A stretch of DNA of 64,000 bases from Gaiellasilicea sp963745775 (GCA_963745775.1 CAVUYY010000015.1:124001-188000), one strand, 5' to 3'; shown: positions 47,926-57,534, counted from the first letter of the stretch. Notes: a model not told the origin generated them from the letters alone. Numbers and translations: made by a program.

Positions 47926-47937
47926 ATTGGGGCGGGT

Positions 47938-48891
47938 TCAGGGTAGCGCGGGCTGTAGTTCTTGTTCCCAGAAGCGGAAGAACCCTTCCTGATCTGGGCC
48001 GATCTGATGGAAGGCGATGTGGTCGAAGCCCGCCTCCTCCCAACTCCGGATTTGCTCGAGCACGGGTTCAGGGTCAGGCCCGCACGGGATGTCCTCGGTT
48101 GCCGACTCTCTGCTCACGCTCTCCGCAACGGCATCGAAGTCGGACGGGCGGGGCAATTCCTGGTTGATCGTTCCGCCAAGGCCGGTGTGTCGCCAAAGCC
48201 GAAAGGCCGTTTCCTTCGCGTCGTCTTCGTCTGCCGCCCAGCAAAGGCGGACCTGACCGTACAGCGGCCCGCTTCCCCCAGCATCCCAGTACGCCTTGAC
48301 GATCTCCTTGTCCGGGACTGTGTTGACGAGAGCATCACCGAGCCCGCCTGCGAGCTCGGCTGCCTTAGGCTTCGCCGCGGCGACGGCGATCGGCACAGGC
48401 TTCTCGGGCAGCGTATAGAGCCGCGCGTGATCGACTGTGTAGTGCTTACCGCGGTAGGTCTGCTCGCCACCCTCCCAGAGCAGCCGGATCACTTCGATTG
48501 CCTCCTCGAGCATCTCGACGCGCTCGTCGGGTGCGGGCCAGCGGTCACCGTGCACGTGCTCGTTCAGGTTTTCGCCGGTGCCGACCCCGAGTGTGAACCG
48601 CCCGGGGAGCATGGCGCCGCAGGTAGCAGCGGCGTGGGCGATGATCGCCGGGTGGGTGCGGATTAGCGGGCACGTGACGCCCGTGGCGATGGGTATCCGG
48701 TCCGTCGCCGCGGCGATTCCTCCAAGCACGCTCCAGACGAACGGGCTCTGACCTTGGGCGTCGATCCACGGGTGAAAGTGGTCGGAAATCATCGCGAATG
48801 AGAACCCGAGCCCTTCGGCACGCTTCGTGTTACCGACAAGGTCAAGAGGGGAGTGCTCCTCGGACGAGAGCCAGTAGCCGAACTCGGTCAT
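47938..48891 (-). CDS. LLM-class F420-dependent oxidoreductase
   Basis: The 317-residue enzyme (ATG 48891, MTEFGYWLSSEEH) is a luciferase-like TIM barrel resembling F420-dependent glucose-6-phosphate dehydrogenase-like proteins: DHFHPWIDAQGQSPFVW, PGRFTLGVGTGENLNEH, and RVEMLEEAIEVIRLLWEGG. It transfers hydride to or from F420 on an unknown alcohol or hemiacetal. An upstream start at 48909 would add six Arg-rich residues. Confidence 0.92.
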   Translation of the reverse strand: MTEFGYWLSSEEHSPLDLVGNTKRAEGLGFSFAMISDHFHPWIDAQGQSPFVWSVLGGIAAATDRIPIATGVTCPLIRTHPAIIAHAAATCGAMLPGRFTLGVGTGENLNEHVHGDRWPAPDERVEMLEEAIEVIRLLWEGGEQTYRGKHYTVDHARLYTLPEKPVPIAVAAAKPKAAELAGGLGDALVNTVPDKEIVKAYWDAGGSGPLYGQVRLCWAADEDDAKETAFRLWRHTGLGGTINQELPRPSDFDAVAESVSRESATEDIPCGPDPEPVLEQIRSWEEAGFDHIAFHQIGPDQEGFFRFWEQELQPALP

Positions 48892-49198
48892 TGCGCGCCG
48901 TCGTTCCACTGTCCCCGGCTCTCAAACATGGGGCCTGGTCAGCACGGATCGAGTGCTCCAGGGGCCTCGGCTCCCTCGCCAGCGCGCACGAGCAGTCTCT
49001 GCAGAGCGCCCTCTTTACCCCCGGCCGCCCAGGTTAGGAGGCCGGAGTCGTGAGTCGCCCTTCACCCTCGGGACACCCAGGTCAGTCGCGAGTCGATCGA
49101 GTCGAGCTTTGCGTTGGCAGCTGATTCCCAGCACCGCGCCGCGTTGGACGACTTGATCCATCGGGTGCCCTCGGTTAGCGGTGGCCCAGCGGGAGCGG
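48892..49198. other. 307 bp intergenic region
   Basis: Lies between the F420-dependent gene start and the end of the glycan operon. Short frames exist but none looks like a protein. It should contain the promoter of the F420-dependent gene (leftward) and the operon's terminator; neither is clear. Confidence 0.5.
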
Positions 49199-50254
49199 CT
49201 ACGCCCGGCCGGCCCCGGCGGCTCCGCGGACGACATACGTCGTCGGGTCGAACCCGGTCGCCGCTCGATAGTCGGCCGCCGCCTCGGCAGCGATGCGCCG
49301 GGTTTCGGAGCGAGGGGTCAGGGCGACCACGCAACCGCCGAAGCCCGCGCCGGTGAGTCGCGCACCATAGGCGCCGGCGGATTCGAGGGCTGCGGCGGCG
49401 GCGTCGAGTTCGAGTGTCGACACTTCGTAGTCGTCGCGCAGGCTCGCGTGGCTCGCGGAGAGCACTGATCCGAGTGCTCCGATGTCTCCCGACGTGAGTG
49501 CAGCGGCCACGGCGAGCGTCCGCGCGTTCTCGGAGACGACGTGACGTGCGCGAGGATCGTCCGCCACTTGCTCCGGCGTCGCATCTCTAAGGGAACGAAT
49601 CCCGAGCCTGGCCGCGGTGGACTCGCAGGCCGCCTTCCGCTCCGCGTACGCGGTGTCCTCGAGCTCGCGCGGGATCTTGGTATCGAGCACGACGACCCCC
49701 ACGTCGGCCGGGAGCGGCACCGAGCTGATGGCGAAGCTGCGGCAGTCGATCAACAGCGCCTCGTTTGTCCGACCGAAGATCGAGGCGAGCTGATCCATGA
49801 TCCCCGAAGGCACGCCGGTCGCGGCTTGCTCGGCCTCCTGACAGGCGAGCGCAAGGTCCAGCGGTTCGAGCTCGAAGCCGGCAACGGCGCAGAGGGAGAG
49901 CGCAGCCGCAACTTCGAGCGCCGCGCTCGACGAGAGCCCGGAGCCGACGGGGACGCTTGATTCCACCGTCCCCTCGAGGCCGACCGGCGGTCTGCCGCGC
50001 GCGGCGAGCGCCCCGGTGACGCCGGCGACGTAGCGCCCCCAGCCGGGAGTCGCACGCGGGCTCGCGCTCCCATCCGCCGGCAGATCGATCTCGGTGCCCA
50101 TTTCCCGCGAGCGCAGACGGACGCGCTCGTGGCGCCGCGCACGGACGACGCACTCGAGCTGGATCGCGAGCGGAAGCACGAACCCCTCGTTGTAGTCGGT
50201 GTGGTCACCGATCAGGTTGACCCGGCCCGGCGCTCGGAAGACCTGCCCACTCAC
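49199..50254 (-). CDS. galK: galactokinase
   Basis: Last gene of the glycan operon. The 351-residue GHMP kinase has the galactokinase signature GRVNLIGDHTDYNEGFVLP (8-26), the ATP loop SVPVGSGLSSSAALEVA (about 100-116) and the third GHMP motif LTGAGFGGCVVAL. It phosphorylates galactose (or a close sugar) with ATP. No galT or galE is in the window. GTG start overlaps the Gfo/Idh stop. Confidence 0.92.
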   Translation of the reverse strand: MSGQVFRAPGRVNLIGDHTDYNEGFVLPLAIQLECVVRARRHERVRLRSREMGTEIDLPADGSASPRATPGWGRYVAGVTGALAARGRPPVGLEGTVESSVPVGSGLSSSAALEVAAALSLCAVAGFELEPLDLALACQEAEQAATGVPSGIMDQLASIFGRTNEALLIDCRSFAISSVPLPADVGVVVLDTKIPRELEDTAYAERKAACESTAARLGIRSLRDATPEQVADDPRARHVVSENARTLAVAAALTSGDIGALGSVLSASHASLRDDYEVSTLELDAAAAALESAGAYGARLTGAGFGGCVVALTPRSETRRIAAEAAADYRAATGFDPTTYVVRGAAGAGRA

Positions 50255-51306
50255 CGGGCCCAGTCCAGCGGCTCGGGTGCTTCGAAGCTCGAGTGAACCG
50301 AGATGCAGCCACCGCCGGCTGCGGAGGCTCGAACGGCCTCCAGGGTCTCGACGACGTGCGCCGCCTGCTCTCCGCTGGCCCGGTGGGGGCGGCCCGCCTC
50401 GATGGCCGCGGCCAGGTCGTCGAGAGCGCTCCCCCAGTCGATCCCCGCGTAGGGAGTCCGAAGAGGCGTCACCGGCTCGTACTCACCTCCGCGAGCCTGG
50501 TGCAGGAGGCGGGAGTTGGCCTCGCCCCAGGCCGGGAGCCATAGCGAGCCGTCGTCGCCGTGCAGCTCGAGCCCGCGCTGCTGAGACTCCGGCACGTAGA
50601 AGCTCGCGGTCAAGCGGAGCACGACTCTGGATTCGAGCTCGACCACCGCGACGACGAAGTCGGGAGCCTCCGGCCGGAAAGCCTCGCCCGAGCCAAGCCT
50701 TCGGTCGGGCTCGACGATCGTCGCGTAGGCGGTCACCCGCCTGGCCGGACCGAAGATCGCGGTCGCGATCGTGAGCGGATAGATACCGACATCGACGAGC
50801 GGGCCGACCCCGTAGAGCGCCCGCGGATCCGGGTGCCAGGCCTCGATCCTGCCCCAGTTCGCCTCGCCGTAGACGACTCGCACACGACCGATCGCACCGC
50901 TCCGGACGAGCCTCCAGAGCGTCTGCTGCGCCTCGCCGAGGAGTGTCGCCGGCGCCGCGCTCAGGCGAACACCAGCTGCGCGGGCGAGCTCGACGAGCTC
51001 CCGGGCCTCCGCGTGGGAGAGTGCGAGCGGCTTCTCGCTGTGCACGTGCTTGCCCGACTCGAGCGCCGCTCGGCTCACCTTCGCGTGCGCCTGCGGCTCG
51101 GTCAGGTTGACGACGGTGTCGACCGACGAATCGTCGAGGAGCGCGGCAAGGTCGGCGTATGCCCGTCCTCCGTGCTCGGCGGCGAACGCTTCGGCGCGGC
51201 CGGGACGCATGTCGGTGGCGGCGGCGAGCTCGAGCCGATCGTAGGCGGCGATCCGCGCCGCGTAGCGGTCAGCGATGTTGCCGCAGCCGACGATCCCGAT
51301 TCTCAT
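50251..51306 (-). CDS. Gfo/Idh/MocA-family sugar dehydrogenase
   Basis: The 351-residue protein has an NAD(P)-binding start (RIGIVGCGNIADRYA) and the family EKP motif in HVHSEKPLALSHAEA, then a C-terminal beta-sheet domain with DVGIYPLTIATAIFG. It would oxidise or reduce a sugar or inositol-type substrate. The ATG at 51306 overlaps the preceding isomerase gene, placing it in the operon. Confidence 0.92.
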   Translation of the reverse strand: MRIGIVGCGNIADRYAARIAAYDRLELAAATDMRPGRAEAFAAEHGGRAYADLAALLDDSSVDTVVNLTEPQAHAKVSRAALESGKHVHSEKPLALSHAEARELVELARAAGVRLSAAPATLLGEAQQTLWRLVRSGAIGRVRVVYGEANWGRIEAWHPDPRALYGVGPLVDVGIYPLTIATAIFGPARRVTAYATIVEPDRRLGSGEAFRPEAPDFVVAVVELESRVVLRLTASFYVPESQQRGLELHGDDGSLWLPAWGEANSRLLHQARGGEYEPVTPLRTPYAGIDWGSALDDLAAAIEAGRPHRASGEQAAHVVETLEAVRASAAGGGCISVHSSFEAPEPLDWAR

Positions 51307-52079
51307 CCGAGCCACCGCTCGAGAATCGCTCGCATTGCCCGACACTCCTCGCTGGGGTCGTGACCCTCCGGCTCGTGCTCGATGACGTAGACACCGGTGT
51401 AGCCGATCCGCTCCAGGGCGCGGATGCACGCCTCGACATCGACGATCCCTTCGCCCCACGGGCAGGTCTCGTGCGGGTCGCCGAGCGCGCGGACGTCCTT
51501 GAGGTGGATGTGGACGACATGTTCGCCCAACTCCTCGATGGCACGGGCGGGGTCATAACCCTGCGTCGCCCACCACCCGGTGTCCACGGTCGTCGCCATG
51601 GTGCCTCCTCCGCGCTCGATCTTCGCGATCACTTCTGCCGGCGTCCGCTCGGGGTGGTTTTCGATCGCAAGCCGGATTCCGTACCTCGCGAGCACGGGAG
51701 CAACCTCAGCCGGGTCGCCGGAGATGCCACCGCCGATCGTGTCGGTGCCGAGCGCCGACGCGAGCTCGCACGCACGCTCCACGCTCGACGGGCCGATCCA
51801 AGTCGCATAGGTGGCAAGCGAGAGCCCGTGCCGCTCGAGTGAGGCAAGCGCGAGAGCGATGTGCTCGTCGGTTGCCCACTCAGTTCCCAGATGCGCGCCC
51901 CAGAGGTCGACTGCCTCGAAGCCGAGAGCGCTGATCCTTCCGAGAAGCTCGTCCAGCCGCGCGCCGTACGCCTCGAGCGGCGCGAACCGCTCATTGGTCG
52001 CGCGGTCGCCGTGGCCCCAGCCGTGCATCGCGTAGCCGGTCTCACGTGCGACGTAGTTCGCCGTCATGAACGCGATCAC
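51303..52079 (-). CDS. sugar phosphate isomerase/epimerase (xylose-isomerase-like TIM barrel)
   Basis: The 258-residue AP-endonuclease-2-type TIM barrel has metal-site residues in LAIENHPERTPAEV, TVDTGWWATQGYDP, HVVHIHLKDVRALGD and YVIEHEPEGHDP. Family members isomerise or epimerise keto-sugars or cleave 3-ketoglycosides. Next to a Gfo/Idh dehydrogenase this is the classical pair for 3-keto-sugar chemistry. Overlaps both neighbours by 4 nt. Confidence 0.88.
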   Translation of the reverse strand: MIAFMTANYVARETGYAMHGWGHGDRATNERFAPLEAYGARLDELLGRISALGFEAVDLWGAHLGTEWATDEHIALALASLERHGLSLATYATWIGPSSVERACELASALGTDTIGGGISGDPAEVAPVLARYGIRLAIENHPERTPAEVIAKIERGGGTMATTVDTGWWATQGYDPARAIEELGEHVVHIHLKDVRALGDPHETCPWGEGIVDVEACIRALERIGYTGVYVIEHEPEGHDPSEECRAMRAILERWLG

Positions 52080-53536
52080 GCTGCGAGCACTTGGCCCTCA
52101 TCCCGCAGCGCGTCCTGGAGGGCGACCACGTCGATGTCCTGCACCGCCACACCACGACGGGCCGCCTGCGCCGCCGCCAGGCCGGCCGCGTGCCCGAGAG
52201 ACATGAGCGTCGGCTCCATCCGGATCGAGGCGAACGCGACGTGCGATGCGGAAAGGCAGAGCGGGACGAGGAGGTGCTCGCACTCCTCCCTCCGGGGGGT
52301 GAGTGCGCGATAGGGGATCGGGTAGAGGGGGACGGTGACCGAGAGGTAGCCCTCGTTGAAGACCGCCGGCTCACGAACGTACTCCGGGAGGAAGCGCCAC
52401 GTCCGTTCAACCTCGCGGACGTCGATGTTGTAGGAACCAAGCGCGACGACGTCCGCCTGGGGCACCGCATCGAGAAGATCCGCCTCCCGGAGGACATACG
52501 AGCCGAGCATGCGCCGGCCGTCGCGGACGTAGAGCTGATGCGGCCAGCCGCCCGAGTCTTGGAACTCGTCGGCGCACGGCCCCCAGCGCGCGACCTCCAC
52601 GCGGATCCGCTCGGGGACGGCCGCGTCGTGGGCGAGAAAGTGGAACAAGCCTTGCGTGTACTCGAGGTGGCGCGCGCTGATCCGCTCCCGCTCCTCCGGT
52701 GAGCCGTCCGGATAGCCGCGGTTGGAGCCATCGAGCACGTTGAGCGAGATGGGGCCGATCGAGTTGACGTCGCACTTCCCATTTGGGAGCAGGCCGGGCC
52801 GGAGACCGAGGAGGTCCCGCGCCTCGAGCGGGACGGCGTGGAGGAGCCGGCGCAGGAGCTCGAACTCGGCGGGGTCGTAGCCCGCGGGAGCCTTCAGGGG
52901 AAGCCTGTTCTCCGGCCGGTCGGTCATGCACACCCGGAACCCGTACGCCTGCAGGCCGCCGTCGCCCTCACCGAGCCGGTCGGAGGGCCAACCGCGCTCG
53001 TCGAGCTCGGGCTCGCGGACTAAGGGAAGCAGCGAGCCGTCCTCGGCGAACGGCGAGAGCCGCACCGGAAAGTTGTGCTTGCCGGGCCGCGTCGCCGGCT
53101 GTCGGCCGGCCCAGTCCTCGCCGTACAGCTCCCGTGACTCGCGCCCGACCGCGTACGAGACGCCCATCGCGGCCATGAGGTCGCCCTCGTAGCTTGCGTC
53201 GACGTAGACCGCCGCGCCAGGCCGTCCGCGTTCCTCAAGGCGAACCTCGACGCCGTCGAGCATCTGCTCGAGGAGCCGCTCGGCGACGTGCGGCTCGGGA
53301 CCCTTCACCCCCCAAAGAGGAACACGGTAGTGCTCCGCAACTGCTGCGTAGAAGCGCCTCGCCAGGCCCCCGAGCACACGTGTGTCGCCGGTGTCCGTCC
53401 ATGAAAGCCCACCCGAGACCATGCCGCCGACGTGGCGGTCGGGACCCCAGAGAACGACGGTCGCACCTGTGCTTCGGGCAGCGGCGGCGGCTGTCACTCC
53501 GGTAGCAGTGGGGCCGAAAACAGCGACATCGGTCAC
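52076..53536 (-). CDS. FAD-dependent oxidoreductase (FAD_oxidored family)
   Basis: The 486-residue protein begins with a dinucleotide-binding strand VAVFGPTATGVTAAAAAR, in which the second Gly of GxGxxG is Thr, then HVGGMVSGGLSWTDTG, VDASYEGDLMAAMGVSYAVGRES and a C-terminal MEPTLMSLGHAAGLAAAQAA. These features match the FAD_oxidored family often found in glycan operons, with unknown substrates (sugar or polyol oxidation inferred). GTG 53536 overlaps the small upstream frame and the stop overlaps the isomerase gene. Confidence 0.85.
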   Translation of the reverse strand: MTDVAVFGPTATGVTAAAAARSTGATVVLWGPDRHVGGMVSGGLSWTDTGDTRVLGGLARRFYAAVAEHYRVPLWGVKGPEPHVAERLLEQMLDGVEVRLEERGRPGAAVYVDASYEGDLMAAMGVSYAVGRESRELYGEDWAGRQPATRPGKHNFPVRLSPFAEDGSLLPLVREPELDERGWPSDRLGEGDGGLQAYGFRVCMTDRPENRLPLKAPAGYDPAEFELLRRLLHAVPLEARDLLGLRPGLLPNGKCDVNSIGPISLNVLDGSNRGYPDGSPEERERISARHLEYTQGLFHFLAHDAAVPERIRVEVARWGPCADEFQDSGGWPHQLYVRDGRRMLGSYVLREADLLDAVPQADVVALGSYNIDVREVERTWRFLPEYVREPAVFNEGYLSVTVPLYPIPYRALTPRREECEHLLVPLCLSASHVAFASIRMEPTLMSLGHAAGLAAAQAARRGVAVQDIDVVALQDALRDEGQVLAA

Positions 53537-53649
53537 ACGAACGGCTCCAGGAGGGGGAAGTCGAGTGCAGCCTCGCCTCCGAGCTCGAGTGTCGCGGCGA
53601 GGCTCGCCACGAGGAGGTACCCGTACCCGCGAACGCGCTCGGTGCTCAT
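53533..53649 (-). CDS. 38-residue open frame filling an operon gap
   Basis: An ATG at 53649 overlaps the aldolase stop in ATGA, and the TGA at 53533 overlaps the oxidoreductase GTG. The product (RVRGYGYLLVASLAATLEL, then GGEAALDFPLLEPF) is not repetitive and has a hydrophobic middle. The coupling at both ends is the only evidence; it could be a translation relay rather than a functional peptide. Confidence 0.4.
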   Translation of the reverse strand: MSTERVRGYGYLLVASLAATLELGGEAALDFPLLEPFV

Positions 53650-54512
53650 GTCGATCTCTTCTCTCGCCATGGGCGCCCATGTGCGTCCACGATCGCCCCG
53701 AGCTCCCGGAGTCGCGGAACCGACTCGGCGCGCAGGAGCTCGGTCGGGTCGGCCGCAGGCAACGTCGCAGTCCAGACGGCGCGGCCGGCAAGCATCCCGG
53801 AAGCCCCGCCCTTGCACGAGGCCTCGACCGCTGCAGGGAAGTCCTCGGGGTCGACGCCTTGGGAAAGGACGACCCACGGGCACGCGGCTGCAGCGTCGAT
53901 CTTGTGCGCCCAACGGGTGATCTCGTCGGGCTCGCCCTTCCCCTCGAGCGGAACCTGGCACTTGTAGAGGTCGCACCCGGTCGCGGATAGCTCGGCGGCC
54001 GCCTCGACGATCGCCGCATCCCGTTCGAAGCCGTCGGGCCCGCGAACGACGGGCTCGAGCACGGAAAGCAGCCCGCGCTCCCGCGCGAGCTCGGCGAAGG
54101 CAAGCGACATCTCCCGGCGACGCGTTCGCTGGGCGTCATCGCGCCAGATCACCAGCAGCTTGAGCGCGACGACGGCCGGATCGAGCTCGCGCGGCTCGGC
54201 GAGCGTGGTGTCCTCGACGATCCCACCCGGCGGCTGCTGCAGCACGTCCACGGCCAGGATCAGGCCGCACGAACGTGGCAGGAGACGCGCCGCCTCAGCC
54301 ACGACCTCCGAGCCGTACTCGGCGTCGATCAAGAGGCCGGAGGCGAAGCCACCGAGCTCGCGCGCCACCGCCAGCTTGAACCGGACAAGCTGCTCCGTCG
54401 AGATCTCTCCGGGGTGGTGACCGGCGAGCATCGTGCGCAGCGACTCACGCTGATCCATCGCGACCATGAGAAACGTCCCACTCGGACGGGCGAGCGCGTC
54501 GAGCGTGATCAC
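53646..54512 (-). CDS. class I aldolase (LacD/YihT-like)
   Basis: From GTG 54512 the 288-residue TIM-barrel protein starts ITLDALARPSGTFLMVAMDQRESLR, the hallmark of tagatose-bisphosphate and sulfofructose-phosphate aldolases, and has DAEYGSEVV, LEPVVRGP and the probable Schiff-base Lys184 in DLYKCQVPLEG. It would split a phosphorylated hexose derivative to two three-carbon units. Tagatose versus sulfo-sugar specificity cannot be told; galK nearby slightly favours a galactose-type route. Confidence 0.82.
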   Translation of the reverse strand: MITLDALARPSGTFLMVAMDQRESLRTMLAGHHPGEISTEQLVRFKLAVARELGGFASGLLIDAEYGSEVVAEAARLLPRSCGLILAVDVLQQPPGGIVEDTTLAEPRELDPAVVALKLLVIWRDDAQRTRRREMSLAFAELARERGLLSVLEPVVRGPDGFERDAAIVEAAAELSATGCDLYKCQVPLEGKGEPDEITRWAHKIDAAAACPWVVLSQGVDPEDFPAAVEASCKGGASGMLAGRAVWTATLPAADPTELLRAESVPRLRELGAIVDAHGRPWREKRST

Positions 54513-55855
54513 AGATCCACTCCATTCGTTTGCGCGACCCGCGCGTAGTAGCGGCCGCTGTCCTTGATCGTCCGCTCGAGCGTGTCGTAGTCGACGTGAA
54601 CCAGACCGAAGCGCTGCGCGTAGCCGAGCGCCCACTCGAAGTTGTCGAGGAACGACCAGTGGCAGTAGCCAACGACCGGAACTCCCCTCCCGATGGCTTC
54701 CGCCAGGGCGAGGAGATGGTCACGGATGAACGCGATCCGCCGCTCGTCGTGCAGCGGGTCTGGGAAGACGGCGCCGTTCTCGGTGATCAGGATCGGCACC
54801 GAGCCGTAGTCGTCGCGCACGCGGACGAGGAGATCGGTGAGGGCGGAGGGCACGATCGGCGTCCCCGCCTCGGTGCGCGCGACCCCGGCAGTGAAGCCGC
54901 CCGTCGTGCGCATGCCCTCCGGGACGACGACGCGCCACGGCCACGGCGTGTCACCGGGCACGGCCTGCATCACGCGAGGCGCGTAGTAGTTGACCCCCAG
55001 GTAGTCCGTCGGCGCCGCGATCGTGGCGAGATCTCCATCGTGGATGAACTCGAGTGGGCCGAGCTGCGCCTCGTAGCGCTGTCGCATGTCCTCCGGATAG
55101 GAACCGCGGAAGACGGCGTCGAGGAACCAGCGATTGACGTAGCCATCCGAGGCCTCGCTGGCCTCGCGGTCGGCCGGATCGTCGCTCGCCGGGTAGTGGG
55201 GCGAGAGGTTGGGAGCAAGGCCGATCCGACCGTCGAATCCGGCCCTCCGGTACTCGTCGACGGCGTGGCCGTGAGCGAGCAGAAGATGATGGAACACCGT
55301 CACCTCGCCGAGAACGTCGCCCCGATACCCGGGCGCGTGAAGCCCGTGTAGGTAGCCAAGAAGACCGACGATCCACGGCTCGTTGATCGTCAGCCACCAG
55401 CGGACTCGGGCGCCGTAGGCGTCGAAGCAGGCCGCGGCGTACTCCACGAACCGCTCGACGGTATCCCGATTCCGCCAGCCTCCCCTCTCCTCGAGCGCCT
55501 GCGGCAAATCCCAGTGGTAGAGCGTGACGACCGGCTCGATCCCGCGCTCCAGCAGAGCGTCGAGGAGGCGGTCATAGTGGTCGAACCCTCGCGGCTCGCG
55601 CGCGCCGCTTCCAGACGGGAAGAGCCTCGGCCACGCGAGCGAGAAGCGGTAGGCATTGACCCCGAGCTCGCCCAGCAGCTCGACATCGCTGCGCCAGCGC
55701 CGGTAGTGATCGCATGCAACATCCCCCCGGTCACCGCTCTCGCCCGTGAAGCGATCCCAGATCGACTCTCCGCGACCGTCGGCATCCAACGCGCCTTCGA
55801 CCTGGTACGCAGAGGTTCCGACCCCCCAGAGGAAACCATCCGGGAAGGTCGTCAC
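54509..55855 (-). CDS. GH1 beta-glucosidase/beta-glycosidase
   Basis: The 448-residue cytoplasmic enzyme has the GH1 start FPDGFLWGVGTSAYQVEGA, acid/base Glu159 in TINEPW, nucleophile Glu359 in ITENGA and the aglycone-site CHWSFLDNFEWALGY. It hydrolyses beta-linked glucosides or related disaccharides imported by the cluster. GTG 55855 overlaps the upstream gene. No signal peptide. Confidence 0.95.
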   Translation of the reverse strand: MTTFPDGFLWGVGTSAYQVEGALDADGRGESIWDRFTGESGDRGDVACDHYRRWRSDVELLGELGVNAYRFSLAWPRLFPSGSGAREPRGFDHYDRLLDALLERGIEPVVTLYHWDLPQALEERGGWRNRDTVERFVEYAAACFDAYGARVRWWLTINEPWIVGLLGYLHGLHAPGYRGDVLGEVTVFHHLLLAHGHAVDEYRRAGFDGRIGLAPNLSPHYPASDDPADREASEASDGYVNRWFLDAVFRGSYPEDMRQRYEAQLGPLEFIHDGDLATIAAPTDYLGVNYYAPRVMQAVPGDTPWPWRVVVPEGMRTTGGFTAGVARTEAGTPIVPSALTDLLVRVRDDYGSVPILITENGAVFPDPLHDERRIAFIRDHLLALAEAIGRGVPVVGYCHWSFLDNFEWALGYAQRFGLVHVDYDTLERTIKDSGRYYARVAQTNGVDL

Positions 55856-57534
55856 CGGAGCATCTCCTCGCAGGCGTAGAGGAGCACACCGACGCTCCAC
55901 GCGTGGGAAAGCGTAAGCAGCATTCCTTTCGCCTGGAAGCAGTCCGTCTGGTAGTAGCGCTCGCTGACCATTCCGCGGTAGGCGCCGAAGTCGCCGTCTT
56001 CCCGCGCGACGAACTGGCGGAAACAGGCTAGGTTCTCGAGCGTCGTCTGCCGGTAGTACTCGTCGCCGGTCGCGGCCGCGAGGCGCAGCATCTCCGGCAG
56101 GCAGATCAGCCCGAACGCGTGCAGATGCTGGTTCGACGGCGAGGCTTGGTCGGCACCCCGCGTCTTGAAGCCGTAGCGGCCGAGCAGCGTCCGCTCCGAG
56201 AAGGCGACGTCGAAGGTGTAGCGGTAGGTGAGCATCCAGTCGGCTGCCCGCCGTGCCGTCTCCCAGTCCTCGAGGGCGACGAAGGCCATCACGGCCGCAT
56301 AGCCGTCCTCGGAGGTCGGAGCGAGATCGACGTCCTCCGGCGCTCCGTACCAGGTATCGAAGCGCTTGAAGTATTCGCCCGCCGCACGCGCTTCGTCGAG
56401 GTAGCCGGCCTCGACGAGCACAGGAATCCAGGCCATCCCAGCCGTCCCTTCCCAGGAGACGGCCTCGCCCGTCTCGACGTGGTGGGCGGCCGGGAGCGCG
56501 CCGTCGTCGCGCTGGACGCGGCGGACGACGGCGAGGTTCGATTGGACGGCCTCGTGCCAGCGCTCGCCCGAGCGGTGGAGGAAGAGCGTTGCATCCGCCA
56601 GCGTGCGGGAGTGCAGCCGGTTCCTGTCTGGGTGCCAACCCGTCGTCCAGCCTCGCTCGGACGTCCACTGCGCCCAGAGGGTCCCGCCTGGGGTGAGGTT
56701 CGAAGCCACATGATCGAGGACCGCGGATGCCGCCTCGACGTAGTCCTCGTTGCCGAGACGGCGCCCGTGGCGGAGGAGCGCGTGGGCGTACGGCGTGCCG
56801 CTCACCCACGAGACGTGCATGTTGTCGCGGTCGCCCATGGCACCGAAGCCGTCGCGGTCGAACGCCGCCGTCTCCATCAGCCGTGCCGGATCGGAGCGGT
56901 AGTGCCAGCGCCAGAGCCCCCAGGCGCTCAGCGCAGCTGCCTCCTCGATGGAGACCCAGCTCGGGTCCTCGAAGGCCGTCGTGGCGAGGTCGCGAAGCAC
57001 GGCGGCGGGCTCCTCGTCGGCGACCCGGAACGAGAGCTCGACGCGCTCCCCGGGCTGCCAGCGATGCGTCTGCACGTCGGGCGGCTCGGGGACACCGCTG
57101 CCGTTGTAGCGAAGAGGCTCCTCGCGATAGGGAAAGTCGAGCCAGATCACCGGCCGTCCGTCGCGAAGCGCGAAGCCAACCCCGGCTTGCCCGATCGGAC
57201 TCTGCTCCTGCGTCACGAGCCCGCCGCCGTGCGCGAAGACAGCCGGGGTCGCGCAGCGATCCGCACGGAACGACCATGAAGGCGATTCCATCCGCTCCAG
57301 GTCGAGGCGATCGGGCGTGAAGCGCGGATAAAGGCGGGTGTTTGCCTCCGGGCGGTTCTCGCCGTAAAAGACGCCCGGCACGAGCCAGTGCGGATCGTCG
57401 GTCGCCGGCAGAATCCGCTCGACGCGGATTCCAGCCTCCACGGGCTCGCGCCCCTCCCAGATCGCAGCCGATCCCTCGAAGCGGAATCCCTTCACGGGTG
57501 AGCCGTCCGGCGCGAGCGCTCTAAGCCGCAGCAT
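55852..57534 (-). CDS. unassigned glycan-operon protein, probably six-hairpin (alpha/alpha) glycosidase-like
   Basis: The 560-residue protein (ATG 57534) has a beta-rich N-terminal half (to about 200) with WLVPGVFYGENRPEANTRLYPRF, then repeated helical hairpins with aromatic motifs: WGLWRWHYRSD, MHVSWVSGTPYAHALLRHG, SEDGYAAVMAFVALEDW, SNQHLHAFGLICLPEMLRLA. The layout resembles (alpha/alpha)6 glycoside hydrolases or lyases. No catalytic pair can be fixed. Its start overlaps the GH2 gene end by 14 nt. Likely cytoplasmic, acting on oligosaccharides. Confidence 0.6.
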   Translation of the reverse strand: MLRLRALAPDGSPVKGFRFEGSAAIWEGREPVEAGIRVERILPATDDPHWLVPGVFYGENRPEANTRLYPRFTPDRLDLERMESPSWSFRADRCATPAVFAHGGGLVTQEQSPIGQAGVGFALRDGRPVIWLDFPYREEPLRYNGSGVPEPPDVQTHRWQPGERVELSFRVADEEPAAVLRDLATTAFEDPSWVSIEEAAALSAWGLWRWHYRSDPARLMETAAFDRDGFGAMGDRDNMHVSWVSGTPYAHALLRHGRRLGNEDYVEAASAVLDHVASNLTPGGTLWAQWTSERGWTTGWHPDRNRLHSRTLADATLFLHRSGERWHEAVQSNLAVVRRVQRDDGALPAAHHVETGEAVSWEGTAGMAWIPVLVEAGYLDEARAAGEYFKRFDTWYGAPEDVDLAPTSEDGYAAVMAFVALEDWETARRAADWMLTYRYTFDVAFSERTLLGRYGFKTRGADQASPSNQHLHAFGLICLPEMLRLAAATGDEYYRQTTLENLACFRQFVAREDGDFGAYRGMVSERYYQTDCFQAKGMLLTLSHAWSVGVLLYACEEMLR

